DNA of 64,000 nucleotides from Streptomyces panaciradicis (GTDB lineage Bacteria; Actinomycetota; Actinomycetes; Streptomycetales; Streptomycetaceae): the NCBI RefSeq assembly GCF_023516615.1, contig NZ_JAMGBF010000083.1, positions 1 through 64,000 on the forward strand, in the 5' to 3' direction. This document shows, piece after piece, positions 25,529-34,096 of the stretch (position 1 is the first letter of the stretch; each line of letters begins with the position of its first letter). The notes under the pieces were generated by a model. The model made no database searches. It worked only from the letters and a program-made list of their open reading frames with translations, and was not told where the DNA came from. A program made the position numbers and the translations under genes.

Positions 25529-26283
25529 CAGGAACGTACCGTCCTCTTCTCGATCTGCTTGTCGGCGGCCTGAACGGCCGTCAGTTCCACCACGCGCTGC
25601 ACGAACACGCCGGGCAGGTGGACGTCGTCGGGGCGCAGGTCGCCCGGTTCGACCAGTTCCTCGACCTCGGCGATGGTGACGCGGCCGGCCATGGCGGCGA
25701 GCGGGTTGAAGTTCGCGGCGGCCTTGCGGAAGCGGAGGTTGCCGTGGCGGTCGCCGCGCCAGGCCCGTACGAGGGCGAAGTCGGTGGTGATGCCGTGTTC
25801 CATCACGTGCGGGCGGCCCGCGAAGTCGCGGGTCTCCTTGGGCGGGGAGGCCACGGCGACGGAGCCGTCGGGGGCGTGGCGCCAGGGCAGGCCGCCCCGG
25901 GCGACCTGGGTGCCGACGCCGGCCGGGGTGTAGAAGGCGGGGATGCCGGCGCCTCCCGCGCGCAGGCGTTCGGCGAGGGTGCCCTGCGGCACCAGTTCGA
26001 CCTCCAGCTCGCCGGAGAGGTACTGGCGGGCGAACTCCTTGTTCTCGCCGACGTAGGAGCCGGTGACGCGGGCGATGCGGCCCGCGGCGAGCAGCACGCC
26101 GAGCCCCCGGCCGTCGACGCCGCAGTTGTTGGAGACGACCCGCAGGCCGCTCGCGCCCTGGTCGTGCAGCGCGCGGATGAGCGTTTCGGGCACGCCGCTG
26201 AGGCCGAAGCCGCCGACGGCCAGCGAGGCGCCGTCGGGGATGTCGGCGACCGCCTCGGCGGCGCTCGCGCGGACCTTGTTCAT
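25528..26283 (-). CDS. 3-oxoacid CoA-transferase, subunit A
   Basis: The protein has 251 residues. The CoA-binding glycine loop is seen in SLAVGGFGLSGVPETLIRAL, and VVSNNCGVDGRGLGVLLAAG is diagnostic of PcaI/ScoA-type alpha subunits. Together with the coupled subunit B it forms the complete class I CoA-transferase. Which keto acid it uses (3-oxoadipate or acetoacetate) cannot be decided by eye. The presence of acylpyruvase-like FAH hydrolases rather than PcaD or PcaB in this operon favours acetoacetate. The gene starts 13 bases after the broken SDR gene ends. Confidence 0.88.
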   Translation of the reverse strand: MNKVRASAAEAVADIPDGASLAVGGFGLSGVPETLIRALHDQGASGLRVVSNNCGVDGRGLGVLLAAGRIARVTGSYVGENKEFARQYLSGELEVELVPQGTLAERLRAGGAGIPAFYTPAGVGTQVARGGLPWRHAPDGSVAVASPPKETRDFAGRPHVMEHGITTDFALVRAWRGDRHGNLRFRKAAANFNPLAAMAGRVTIAEVEELVEPGDLRPDDVHLPGVFVQRVVELTAVQAADKQIEKRTVRS

Positions 26284-26296
26284 ACGGGGAGTCCTT

Positions 26297-27075
26297 TCAG
26301 GGGGTCGCGCCGGGCAGGACGGCGGACCAGCCGCCGTCGACGACGAGGTTGGCGCCCGTGATGTACGCGGCTTCGTCGGAGGCGAGGAAGACGGCGGCGC
26401 TCACGACCTCGTCGGGGAGTCCGACGCGGCCGAGGGGGATGTGCCGGGCGATCTCGCGCATCGGATGGTCGTCGGCGAGGAGGTCTGCGCGGGTGCCGTC
26501 GGTGTCGATCATTCCGGGGCTGACGCAGTTGGCGCGGATGCCGTGCGGGGCGCCCTCTGCGGCGAGTTGGCGCGTCAGGGCGATGACCGCGCCCTTGGAG
26601 GCGGAGTGGGCGGTGCGCCGGTTGGTGAGGGAGCCGGTGAGGCCCGCGGTGGAGCCGACGGTGAGGACGCAGCCGCGACTGCTGGTCAGGTGCGGCCAGG
26701 CGGCCCGCACGGTCAGCCACACCGAGTCGAGCTCGGCGCGCATCGTGAACGCGAAGTCCGCATACGGCTGGTCGGCGATCGCCCCGAAGCGGACGGCACC
26801 GGCGTTCGCGTAGACGATGTCGATGCCGCCGAACGCGTCCACGGCCGCCTCGGTCCAGGCGCGCACGGAGTGCTCGTCGGTGACGTCGAGCGGGCCGGGG
26901 GTGAGCGCGGTGCCGCCCTCGCGGGCGATGAGCCGCTGGGTGTCCAGGGCCTGTTCGTGCAGCAGGTCGCCGCCCACGACGAGCGCGCCCTCGGCGGCGA
27001 AGCGCAGCGCCGCGGCCCGGCCCGGCCCCGTGCCGTCCCGGAGATCAGGGCCACCTTGCCGTCGAGCCGCTTCAC
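26297..27075 (-). pseudogene. Short-chain dehydrogenase, frameshifted and lacking the catalytic Tyr
   Basis: The first about 17 codons from ATG 27075 read MKRLDGKVALISGTARG, the start of an SDR. The remainder (GALVVGGDLLHEQALDTQRL onward to 26297) is in another frame. The 779-bp span is one base short of 260 codons. Restoring one G in the GGGCCGGGCC run near 27020-27033 gives the normal GTARGRGRAAAL glycine motif. The active site reads AHSASKGAV where SDRs have YxxxK, so the catalytic Tyr is His (CAC). The tail YITGANLVVDGGW is normal. The ATG overlaps the stop of the upstream SDR gene (ATGA). A sequencing error could explain the indel but not the His. Confidence 0.7.
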
Positions 27076-27827
27076 CGGCCGCCCCCCGTCATGAGCGCGT
27101 CCGAGAGGGACTTCACACCGCCGTGCGCGGTCAGGCCGCCGTCGACGGGGATCTCGGCGCCGGTGATGAACGAGGAGTCGTCCGACAGCAGGAACACCAC
27201 CAGCGGGGTGATCTCGTCCACGGTGCCGGTGCGGCCCAGCGGGGTCTCACGGATGTTCGCCTCGCGGAAGGCGGGGGCGGCGGAGGCGGTCATCTCGGTG
27301 TCGATGTAGCCGGGGTGGACGGTGTTGACGCGGATGCCGCGCGGGCCGAGTTCCAGGGCCGCCGTCTTCGACAGGCCTCTGAGGGCCCACTTGCTGGTGG
27401 TGTAGGCGACCGGGTAGTGGGCGGTGAGGGCCGCCGAGGAGCCGATGTTGACGATGGAGGAGCCGGGCGGCATGAGCGGGGCGAGGTGCTGGATGCCGAG
27501 CAGCGGTCCGGTGACGTTGACGGCGTGCACGCGGTCGAGGTCCTCGGGCCGTACGTCGCCGAGCCGGGCGCGCCAGGTGATCCCGGCGTTGTTGACCAGG
27601 CCGTGGACCTGCCCGTACGCCGCCTTCAGCTCGGCGGCGAGATCCGTCCAGTCCTGGTCGCTGGTGACGTCGAGGCGTCGGCAGCCGTCGGCGGGTTCGA
27701 CATCGGTGGCGATGACGCGGGCGCCCTCCCGGACCAGGGCTTCGGCCTCGGCGGCGCCCTGGCCGCGGGCGGCGCCGGTGACCACGACGACCTTGCCGAG
27801 GAGCCTCTTGGGGTGCAGGTCGCTCAC
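27072..27827 (-). CDS. Short-chain dehydrogenase/reductase in catabolic operon
   Basis: The protein has 251 residues and is a classical SDR. It has the cofactor loop VVVTGAARGQGAAEAEALV, the NNAG motif in GLVNNAGITWRARL, the catalytic Ser in IVNIGSSAAL and YxxxK in AYTTSKWALRGL. The C-terminal ITGAEIPVDGGLTAHGG is typical of the family. The acidic DVEPADG after the second strand favours NAD over NADP. It overlaps neighbours on both sides by ATGA. In this operon it probably oxidises an alcohol or dihydrodiol intermediate, or reduces a keto product; which is unknown. Confidence 0.85.
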   Translation of the reverse strand: MSDLHPKRLLGKVVVVTGAARGQGAAEAEALVREGARVIATDVEPADGCRRLDVTSDQDWTDLAAELKAAYGQVHGLVNNAGITWRARLGDVRPEDLDRVHAVNVTGPLLGIQHLAPLMPPGSSIVNIGSSAALTAHYPVAYTTSKWALRGLSKTAALELGPRGIRVNTVHPGYIDTEMTASAAPAFREANIRETPLGRTGTVDEITPLVVFLLSDDSSFITGAEIPVDGGLTAHGGVKSLSDALMTGGGR

Positions 27828-28795
27828 GGCCGCTCCCGGGAGCGGCGCCGGCCGGCGGGCAGGGGGACGGGGGCGGCGCCGGGGACGACGGTGTTGGTGA
27901 GGGTGCCGATGCCGTCGACGGTGAGGGTGACGGTGTCTCCGGGCTTGAGTGGCGGGGGGCTCTGCTCACCGCGACGGCCCCACAGTTCGGCGAGGCAGCC
28001 GCCGTTGCCGCAGGTGCCGGAGCCCAGGACGTCGCCGGGCAGCACCCGGGTGCCGCGGGAGGCGTAGGCGACCATCTCCTCGAAGGTCCAGCTCATGTTG
28101 GACAGCAGGTCGCGGCCGACGATCTCGCAGTTGACCTCGGCGGTCAGCGCGAGCCGCAGGAAGCCGTCCTCGTCGCGGTGCTCGTCCAGTTCGTCGGCGG
28201 TGACGAGCCAGGGGCCGAGGGTGGTGGCCGTGTCCTTGCCCTTGCAGGGGCCGAGGCCCACCCGCATCTCGGCGGACTGCAGGTCGCGGGCGGACCAGTC
28301 GTTGAGGACGGTGTAGCCGACGATGTGGTCGCGGGCCTGCTCGGGGGTGAGGTCGCGGCCCTCGCGGCCGATGACGGCGGCGACCTCCAGCTCGAAGTCC
28401 AGGACCGTGGAGCCGGGCGGCATCGGGATGTCGTCGCCCGCCGCGTGGACGGCGTGCGGGTTGGTGAAGTAGAAGGTGGGGGCCGCGTACCACTGCTCGG
28501 GCACTCCGGCGGCCCGGTCGACGGACCGTCGTACGCCTTCGACGTGTTCCTCGAAGGTGACGAAGTCCCGTATCGAGGGGGGCTGGAGCGGTGGCAGCAG
28601 GCGAACCTGGGAGACGTGCGGCCCGGGCGGGACGTCGAGGGTGGCGGCGCCGAGGTCGAGGAGTGCGGGCAGGCCGTCACCGGCGGCGAGGGCTTCGGTG
28701 AGGGAGCGGACGCCGGGCACCGGGTACAGCACTCCGTCGTCGTCGACGACCGCGAGGCGGCGCTGGTCGTGGTGGGCGTAGGCGGCGAAGCGCAT
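27824..28795 (-). CDS. Fumarylacetoacetate hydrolase-family protein (operon 1, second copy)
   Basis: The protein has 323 residues. The FAH fold is clear: the metal-binding LDFELEVAAVIGREG (Glu pair), YTVLNDWSARDLQ, and GPCKGKDTATTLGPWLV, which resembles true fumarylacetoacetases and related acylpyruvases. The metal (Mg or Ca) ligands include E-x-E and a downstream Asp. It hydrolyses a C-C bond in a diketo acid. The gene starts about 100 bases after the extradiol dioxygenase gene and overlaps the next SDR (ATGA). With the other FAH gene of this operon it could act on successive intermediates. Confidence 0.85.
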   Translation of the reverse strand: MRFAAYAHHDQRRLAVVDDDGVLYPVPGVRSLTEALAAGDGLPALLDLGAATLDVPPGPHVSQVRLLPPLQPPSIRDFVTFEEHVEGVRRSVDRAAGVPEQWYAAPTFYFTNPHAVHAAGDDIPMPPGSTVLDFELEVAAVIGREGRDLTPEQARDHIVGYTVLNDWSARDLQSAEMRVGLGPCKGKDTATTLGPWLVTADELDEHRDEDGFLRLALTAEVNCEIVGRDLLSNMSWTFEEMVAYASRGTRVLPGDVLGSGTCGNGGCLAELWGRRGEQSPPPLKPGDTVTLTVDGIGTLTNTVVPGAAPVPLPAGRRRSRERP

Positions 28796-28894
28796 GAGCG
28801 GGCTCCTGGCTGTGGGCTGGGCCCGGGGGCACGGCGGGCGGTGCGTCAGGGCAGTTGACAGGGCTGCCGTGCCCCCGGGAGTCGGGGCGGGGGG

Positions 28895-29833
28895 TCAGAC
28901 CGGAGGGGCGACGAAGCAGCCGCGGTCCGGGTCGTTGAACGACTCCTTGGCGATGAGTTCGTTCATCGGGTTGGCGGTGCCCCACTGGTCGGTGACCTCG
29001 GGCCGGGAGAAGTCGTAGACGTGCGGGTGCCAGGTGTCCTCGTCGAGGAGCTCCAACTCCGTCGTGTACTCGACCGTGTTGCCGTGCGGGTCGAGGAAGT
29101 AGGTGAAGGTGTTGTCGCCCGCCATGTGCCGGCCGGGGCCCCAGATCTTCTGGAAGCCGGCGCGGATGACGCGGCCGGAGCCGCGCATGTACTCGTCGAG
29201 TCCGCGCATCTCGAAGGAGACGTGGTGCAGCGAGGTGTGCGGGCCCTTGGCCAGGGCCATCGAGTGGTGCTGGTTGGAGATCCGCATGAAGTGCATGACC
29301 TCGCCCATGTGCGGCGAGCTGAGGGTGTCGGACAGCCGGAAGCCGAGGTGCCGCTCGTACCACTCCCTCGTGCAGTCCAGGTCGGGGGAGTTGAGCACGA
29401 CGTGGGACAGCTTGACCGGGATCGCCTCCTTCTCCTCGATCTTGCGGTGCCGGCGGACCTCGACGTCGGCGGAGACCTCGATCGTGCGGCCGTCGACGTC
29501 GAAGAAGCGGAAGCCGTAACCACCGCCGGGCGTGTCCACCTTGCCCGGCCGCGTGATCAACTGCACTCCACCGGCCAGGAGTTGCTCGGCGAGCGTGTCG
29601 ACGTCGGCCGCGCTCGCGGCGCCGTAGGAGACGAGGTCGAGGCGCTTCTCGTCGGCCTTGCGCAGCCGGACGACGTACTGCTCGGGGGAGCCCTCGGCGG
29701 CGAGGAAGGAGATGCCGGAGTCCTCCTCGACCTTGGTGAGGCCCCAGACGCCGGCGTAGAAGTCGAGTTGCCTGTCGTAGTCGGGCACGGCGAGGTCGAC
29801 GTGCCTGAGGTGGGTGAGAAGGCGTGCGCTCAT
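28895..29833 (-). CDS. Extradiol ring-cleavage dioxygenase (VOC, two-module)
   Basis: The protein has 312 residues with two VOC modules. The second is catalytic: Fe(II) ligands are visible as His144 (KLSHVVLNSPDLD), His204 (LHHVSFEMRGLDEY) and Glu255 (GNTVEYTTELEL), spaced like BphC and catechol 2,3-dioxygenase. GRHMAGDNTFTYFLDPHGN is the usual active-site loop. It cleaves a catechol-type ring next to the diol using O2. The ATG at 29833 follows GGGAGCGACATC and overlaps the amidohydrolase stop (ATGA). It is the ring-opening step of this operon. Confidence 0.9.
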   Translation of the reverse strand: MSARLLTHLRHVDLAVPDYDRQLDFYAGVWGLTKVEEDSGISFLAAEGSPEQYVVRLRKADEKRLDLVSYGAASAADVDTLAEQLLAGGVQLITRPGKVDTPGGGYGFRFFDVDGRTIEVSADVEVRRHRKIEEKEAIPVKLSHVVLNSPDLDCTREWYERHLGFRLSDTLSSPHMGEVMHFMRISNQHHSMALAKGPHTSLHHVSFEMRGLDEYMRGSGRVIRAGFQKIWGPGRHMAGDNTFTYFLDPHGNTVEYTTELELLDEDTWHPHVYDFSRPEVTDQWGTANPMNELIAKESFNDPDRGCFVAPPV

Positions 29834-30855
29834 GATGTCGCTCCCAGGGAGAGGAGGGCGGCGGCGTTGCCACCGCGTACGGCGTGGAAGTCGGCCTCCG
29901 GCAGGCGTGCCGTGCGCAGGGCGCCGACGGGGTCTTCGGTGCCCATGTCGAAGGGGAAGTCGGAGCCGAGCAGGACCCGGTCGGGTCCGGCGATGCGGAT
30001 CAACTCCCGCAGCACCGACGGGTCGTGGACGAGTGAGTCGAAGTACAGGCGCCTGAGGTAGCTGCTGGGCGGGTGGGCGCAGCCGGCGCCGGCGTCGGAG
30101 CGGGCCGTCCAGGCGTGGTCGGAGCGGCCGATGTGGGTGGGCAGGTAGCCGCCGCCGTGGGCGGCGATCACCTTCAGCCCGGGATGGCGGTCCAGTACGC
30201 CGGAGAAGATCAGGTGCGACAGCGCGACGGCGTTCTCGGTGGGCTGGCCCACGGTGTTGGACAGGTACCACCGGTCCAGCCGCTCGTCGAGGGTGCAGCC
30301 GAAGGGGTGCAGGAAGACGAGCGCGCCCGTCTCCTCGGCCCGCGTCCAGAAGGGTTCGTACGCCGGCTCGGACAGCTCCCGGCCCGGCGCGTGGCTGGAG
30401 ATCTCCACCCCGGCCAGCCCCTGTTCCAGGGCGTGGTCCAGGGCGGCCACCATCAGGTCCGGGTGCTGCAGCGGGACGAGTCCGAGGCCGCGCAGCCGGC
30501 CGGGGGCGGCCGAACAGTGGGCGGCGGTCGCCTCGTTGGCGAGGCGGCACAGCTTCTCGGCGGTCTCCTCGTCCGTCCAGTAGTGGTAGTGCGAGGGGGA
30601 GGGGCTGACGAGCTGGACGTCCACGCCCTGGGCGTCCATCGCGGCGAGCCGTGCGGTGAGGTCGAGCAGCAGTGGGACGCGTTCGCGCACCATGGGGCCG
30701 TTGACGGCGAGGGCGGCGGGGCCGTTGCGCCGGGCGTCCAGCGCCTTGGCCTCGGCCAGTCCGGGCAGGCCCTCCACCAGGGCCTCGACATCGGGCAGCA
30801 GCAGGTGGGCGTGCACGTCGACGGTGGGGGAGGCGGGTGCGGGGTACGTGGTCAC
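29830..30855 (-). CDS. Amidohydrolase-2 family (ACMSD-like) hydrolase/decarboxylase
   Basis: The protein has 341 residues. The metal-binding pattern of ACMSD-type enzymes is complete: HAH at about residues 15-17 (VDVHAHLLLPD), HPFG mid-protein, AAHGGGYLPTHIGR, and GSDFPFDMG near residue 315. Members hydrolyse amides or, more often with this motif set, decarboxylate aromatic or ring-opened acids (ACMSD, gamma-resorcylate decarboxylase). In this operon decarboxylation of a ring carboxylate or cleavage product fits. The GTG at 30855 overlaps the monooxygenase stop (GTGA). Confidence 0.85.
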   Translation of the reverse strand: MTTYPAPASPTVDVHAHLLLPDVEALVEGLPGLAEAKALDARRNGPAALAVNGPMVRERVPLLLDLTARLAAMDAQGVDVQLVSPSPSHYHYWTDEETAEKLCRLANEATAAHCSAAPGRLRGLGLVPLQHPDLMVAALDHALEQGLAGVEISSHAPGRELSEPAYEPFWTRAEETGALVFLHPFGCTLDERLDRWYLSNTVGQPTENAVALSHLIFSGVLDRHPGLKVIAAHGGGYLPTHIGRSDHAWTARSDAGAGCAHPPSSYLRRLYFDSLVHDPSVLRELIRIAGPDRVLLGSDFPFDMGTEDPVGALRTARLPEADFHAVRGGNAAALLSLGATS

Positions 30856-31994
30856 GGCAGCTCCCTGAGCAGGGTCATGGTGCGGCCCATCAGGCCGGGC
30901 AGGTCCGCGTCGCGTACGCCGTCCAGCTGCCACTGCCCGATCTGCACGGACGCCTCGACGACCGGCCGGACGCGCGCGATGCGCCGCTCGTAGTACGCCT
31001 GGAACAGCGCGTCGTCCCAGTCGTCGGACGCGGTCAGCAACTGCGCGAGCACCCAGGAGTCCTCCAGGGACATGGCCGCGCCCTGGGCGAGGGTGGGCGG
31101 GCAGCAGTGCGCCGCGTCGCCGACCAGCACGACCCGGCCGCGATGCCAGGACCCCTCCACCAACAGCCGGTCGAACCAGGTGTAGTTGACCTTCGCGGGG
31201 TCGGTGATGTGCCGGGTGATCTCCGGCCAGAAGCCGCCGTACGCGGACGCGAGGCGCCGCATCTCGTCGGCGTAGGTCTCCGGGGGGATGGAGGCGCGGT
31301 CGCGGTTGGCCTCGACGACGTAGGCGTAGATCGTCGTGTCGCTCGTCGGGCAGTAGCCGGCGATATAGGCGGGGCCGCCGTAGGCGAGGTCGGTGCGGGT
31401 GACGCCGGCCGGGCGGGGGGTGGCGACGCGCCAGATGGCCATGCCGGTGGGTTCGGGCTTGGCGGTGATGCCGAGGGCGGCGCGGGTGGCGGAACCGACG
31501 CCGTCGGCGGCGATCACCAGGTCGTAGCGGCCCCGGGTGCCGTCGGTGAAGGCGACGGTCACGCCGTCGCCGTCCTGCTCCAGGGACTCTGCGCGGGTGC
31601 CCAGCCGTACCGAGGCGCCGCTCGCCCGGACGGCGTCGATCAGGACACGCTGGAGCCGGGGGCGCTGCATGCCGACGGTGGCGGGCAGGTCGTCGCCGCC
31701 GGTACGGATGTCGCGGGCGACGTGCAGGACCGTGCCGTCGGGGGCGGTGATGCCGACGGACCCGAACCCGAAGCCGGAGGCCTTGACCTGCTCCCACACC
31801 CCCAGTTCGCGCAGCACGCGCAGCGCGTTGCCCTGGAGGGTGATGCCGGAGCCGGCGGTGGCGTTCCAGTCGTCCTTGGCCTCGATCAGGTCCACGGCCA
31901 GGCCCGCGCGCCGCAGCAGGATCGTGGCGGCGTTGCCGGCCGCGCCGCCGCCGATGACGAGGACCGAGCGGGGTGCGCTGCGGGGTGTGCTCAT
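30852..31994 (-). CDS. FAD-dependent aromatic hydroxylase
   Basis: The protein has 380 residues, a class A flavoprotein monooxygenase. It has the GxGxxG-like VLVIGGGAAGNAATILLRRA, the DG motif DLVIAADGVGSATR and the GD motif VVLVGDAAHCCPPTLAQGAA. Length and motif spacing fit salicylate, 6-hydroxynicotinate or 3-hydroxybenzoate hydroxylases, which use NAD(P)H and O2 to add a ring hydroxyl. It likely prepares the diol for the extradiol dioxygenase two genes downstream. It begins 24 bases after the cyclase gene and overlaps the amidohydrolase start. Confidence 0.87.
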   Translation of the reverse strand: MSTPRSAPRSVLVIGGGAAGNAATILLRRAGLAVDLIEAKDDWNATAGSGITLQGNALRVLRELGVWEQVKASGFGFGSVGITAPDGTVLHVARDIRTGGDDLPATVGMQRPRLQRVLIDAVRASGASVRLGTRAESLEQDGDGVTVAFTDGTRGRYDLVIAADGVGSATRAALGITAKPEPTGMAIWRVATPRPAGVTRTDLAYGGPAYIAGYCPTSDTTIYAYVVEANRDRASIPPETYADEMRRLASAYGGFWPEITRHITDPAKVNYTWFDRLLVEGSWHRGRVVLVGDAAHCCPPTLAQGAAMSLEDSWVLAQLLTASDDWDDALFQAYYERRIARVRPVVEASVQIGQWQLDGVRDADLPGLMGRTMTLLRELP

Positions 31995-32018
31995 AGGGGA
32001 ACTCCTTCGTTCCGCTGG

Positions 32019-32975
32019 TTACTTGACGGCGACGGGGCTGACGGGCGAGCCGACGGCACCGGTGATGGGCAGGGGAGCGGCGGTCAGCCAGAACTCGTGC
32101 ACGCCGTCGGCCGCGCAATCCTCGGCCAGGGCCTCCAGGTCCCACATCTCGCCGATCAGCAGGCCGATGTTGGGGATCGCGACCTGGTGCAGGGGCTGGA
32201 AGGCGTGCTCGAACTCGTTCGGGCGGACCTCGAAGCCCCAGGTGTCGGTGGCGATCGCGGCGATCTCGCTGCCGTGCAGCCAGCCGGCGGTGGTGAACGA
32301 CAGACCGGGCGCCGGACCGCCCGCGTAGTCGCCCCAGCCCTCGCGGCGCACCCGGGCGAGCTGGCCGGTGCGCACCAGCACGATGTCACCGCGTCCCACG
32401 CTCACCCCGTGCGCCTCGGCGGTCGCCGTCAGGTGCGCGGGGGTGATCGCGAAGCCGTCGGGCAGTTCTCCCGCCTCGCCGGCCACGCGTCCGACGTCCA
32501 GCAGCACGCCGCGCCCGGCGACGTGCGGGGCCATGTGCTCGATGCCGGTGACGAGGTCGCCGTCGGAGGTGACGACCTTCTCGGCCGGGCGTCCGTTCCA
32601 GGCCTTGCCGTGGTCGAAGATGTGGCCGAGGCCGTCCCACTGCGTGGAGCACTGCAGCGGCATGGCGATCACGTCGTCGGCGCCGCCGATGCCGTGCGGG
32701 AAACCCTGGTTGCCCAGGGCGGCGTCGGTACCCGTGTCGAGCATGGTGTGGACGGGGTTGGTGCGCCGCCGCCAGCCCTTCTGCGGGCCGTTCATGTCGA
32801 AGGACTGCGACAGCGAGAAGCTGACTCCGCGCCGGACGAGGGCCGCGCCCTCGCGACGCTTGGCCGCGTCGAGGAAGTTCAGCGTGCCCAGCCGGTCGTC
32901 CTCGCCCCAGCGTCCCCAGTTGGAGTACGCCTTGGCGGCCTCGGCGATCGCGCCCTCGGGATCGAGCCGGTTCAC
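32019..32975 (-). CDS. Cyclase-family metal-dependent hydrolase
   Basis: The protein has 318 residues. It belongs to the cyclase / kynurenine-formamidase-like family: the metal site shows as TQWDGLGHIFDHGKAWNG, the conserved Asp-x-Gly-His core, and GRGVLLDVGRVAG follows. Such enzymes hydrolyse amides, esters or lactones (formamidase, isatin hydrolase). The N-terminal NWGRWGEDDRLGTLNFLD motif is shared with the larger members. The GTG start overlaps the FAH stop (GTGA). In this operon it may open a lactone or N-formyl or isatin-like ring; the nitrogen-ring hypothesis is untested. Confidence 0.82.
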   Translation of the reverse strand: MNRLDPEGAIAEAAKAYSNWGRWGEDDRLGTLNFLDAAKRREGAALVRRGVSFSLSQSFDMNGPQKGWRRRTNPVHTMLDTGTDAALGNQGFPHGIGGADDVIAMPLQCSTQWDGLGHIFDHGKAWNGRPAEKVVTSDGDLVTGIEHMAPHVAGRGVLLDVGRVAGEAGELPDGFAITPAHLTATAEAHGVSVGRGDIVLVRTGQLARVRREGWGDYAGGPAPGLSFTTAGWLHGSEIAAIATDTWGFEVRPNEFEHAFQPLHQVAIPNIGLLIGEMWDLEALAEDCAADGVHEFWLTAAPLPITGAVGSPVSPVAVK

Positions 32976-33970
32976 GACGCCTCCGCGACACAGCGGGTGC
33001 GCTGCGCGCCGAGGCCGGTGATGGACCCGTCCATCACGTCGCCGTCGCGCAGCAGCCGCCCCCAGTGCATTCCGTTGCCGGCCGGGCTGCCGGTCAGCAC
33101 CAGGTCACCGGGCAGCAGACGGGCGGTCTGCGAGGCGTACGACACCATCCGCGCGACCTTGAAGATCATGTCCTTGGTCGACTCGTCCTGCATGGTCTCG
33201 CCGTTGAGCTTCAGCGTGACGCGCAGGTCGTCCGGGTGGGCGATCGACTCCGCGGGCACGATCCACGGGCCCAGCGGGGTGAAGCCGGGGGCGTTCTTGC
33301 TGCGCAGCCAGTCGGTGCCGATCTGCGGCATGTCGCGGCGGAAGACGGTCGCACGATCGGTGAGGTCGTTGGCGATCGTGTAGCCCGCGATGCACGCCGA
33401 TGCCTCCTCGACGGACACCCGGTGCGCCGGCCGGCCGATCACGACCGCCAACTCCAGCTCCCAGTCGGGCTGTTCGGCCCAGGCGGGCAGCACGACGTCG
33501 TCGTAGGGGCCGGTGATCGCGCTGGGCAGGCCGATGAAGACGTACGGCAGGTCCTCGGCCGCCCGCCGGTCCATGATCTCCGCCGCTTCGGCGCGCCGCT
33601 CGGCCTCGGGCCGGTCGTCGCCGGGCGCGCGGTGCGCCACGTGCAGGTCGATCACGTGCTGCCGGTAGTTCGCCCCGGACTGGAACACCTGGCGCGGTTC
33701 GACCGGCGCGTGCACGTGGAGGTCCGCGAGCGGAGTCCGGGCGAGGCCGGTGTCGGCGGCCAGCGCATGCAGCCTCGGCAGCGTCGCCGGCCAGTCCTCC
33801 AGCAGGTGCCGCACGGTCAGCCGCTCGTCGCCGAACGCGGACCGCAGATCGAGAACCAGGCCGTCGGGGGTGACGAGGGCGGGGAAGCGAGGCCCGTCCG
33901 GGGCCGAGAGCGTCGCGAGAGCGAAGGGTCCGGCGAAGAGGGCGGACGCGGATTCGGGTTTCACGGACAT
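32972..33970 (-). CDS. Fumarylacetoacetate hydrolase-family protein, first gene of operon 1
   Basis: The protein has 332 residues. The FAH signature is clear: VEPRQVFQSGANYRQHVIDL, the Glu pair in QPDWELELAVVIGRPAH, and YTIANDLTDRATVFR, with LPGDLVLTGSPAGNGMHWGR near the end. This is the FAHD1 / 2-oxohept-4-ene-dioate hydratase-like subgroup. It is the first gene of the operon; its ATG at 33970 follows AGGAGGACATG. The LysR regulator is divergent across 126 bases. Its role is probably hydrolysis of an acylpyruvate after ring cleavage. Confidence 0.87.
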   Translation of the reverse strand: MSVKPESASALFAGPFALATLSAPDGPRFPALVTPDGLVLDLRSAFGDERLTVRHLLEDWPATLPRLHALAADTGLARTPLADLHVHAPVEPRQVFQSGANYRQHVIDLHVAHRAPGDDRPEAERRAEAAEIMDRRAAEDLPYVFIGLPSAITGPYDDVVLPAWAEQPDWELELAVVIGRPAHRVSVEEASACIAGYTIANDLTDRATVFRRDMPQIGTDWLRSKNAPGFTPLGPWIVPAESIAHPDDLRVTLKLNGETMQDESTKDMIFKVARMVSYASQTARLLPGDLVLTGSPAGNGMHWGRLLRDGDVMDGSITGLGAQRTRCVAEAS

Positions 33971-34029
33971 GTCCTCCTGATTGCGGTGCGACTAATCTGG
34001 ACCCCGCACCCGCGATCAGGGAAATAGAT

Positions 34030-34055
34030 TGTGTGGATCACCCCGATCCGTCACA
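34030..34055. promoter_or_regulatory. Imperfect dyad in the LysR/catabolic divergent promoter
   Basis: TGTGTGGATC (34030-34039) and GATCCGTCACA (34045-34055) form an inverted repeat with one unpaired base and a 5-base spacer. It lies in the 126-bp gap between the LysR gene and the catabolic operon, 42 bases from the LysR start. LysR regulators usually bind dyads in this position. Confidence 0.5.
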
Positions 34056-34096
34056 TGGATAGTCCCCGATCGGCGCCGCACTGCCGAGGGAAGCGC

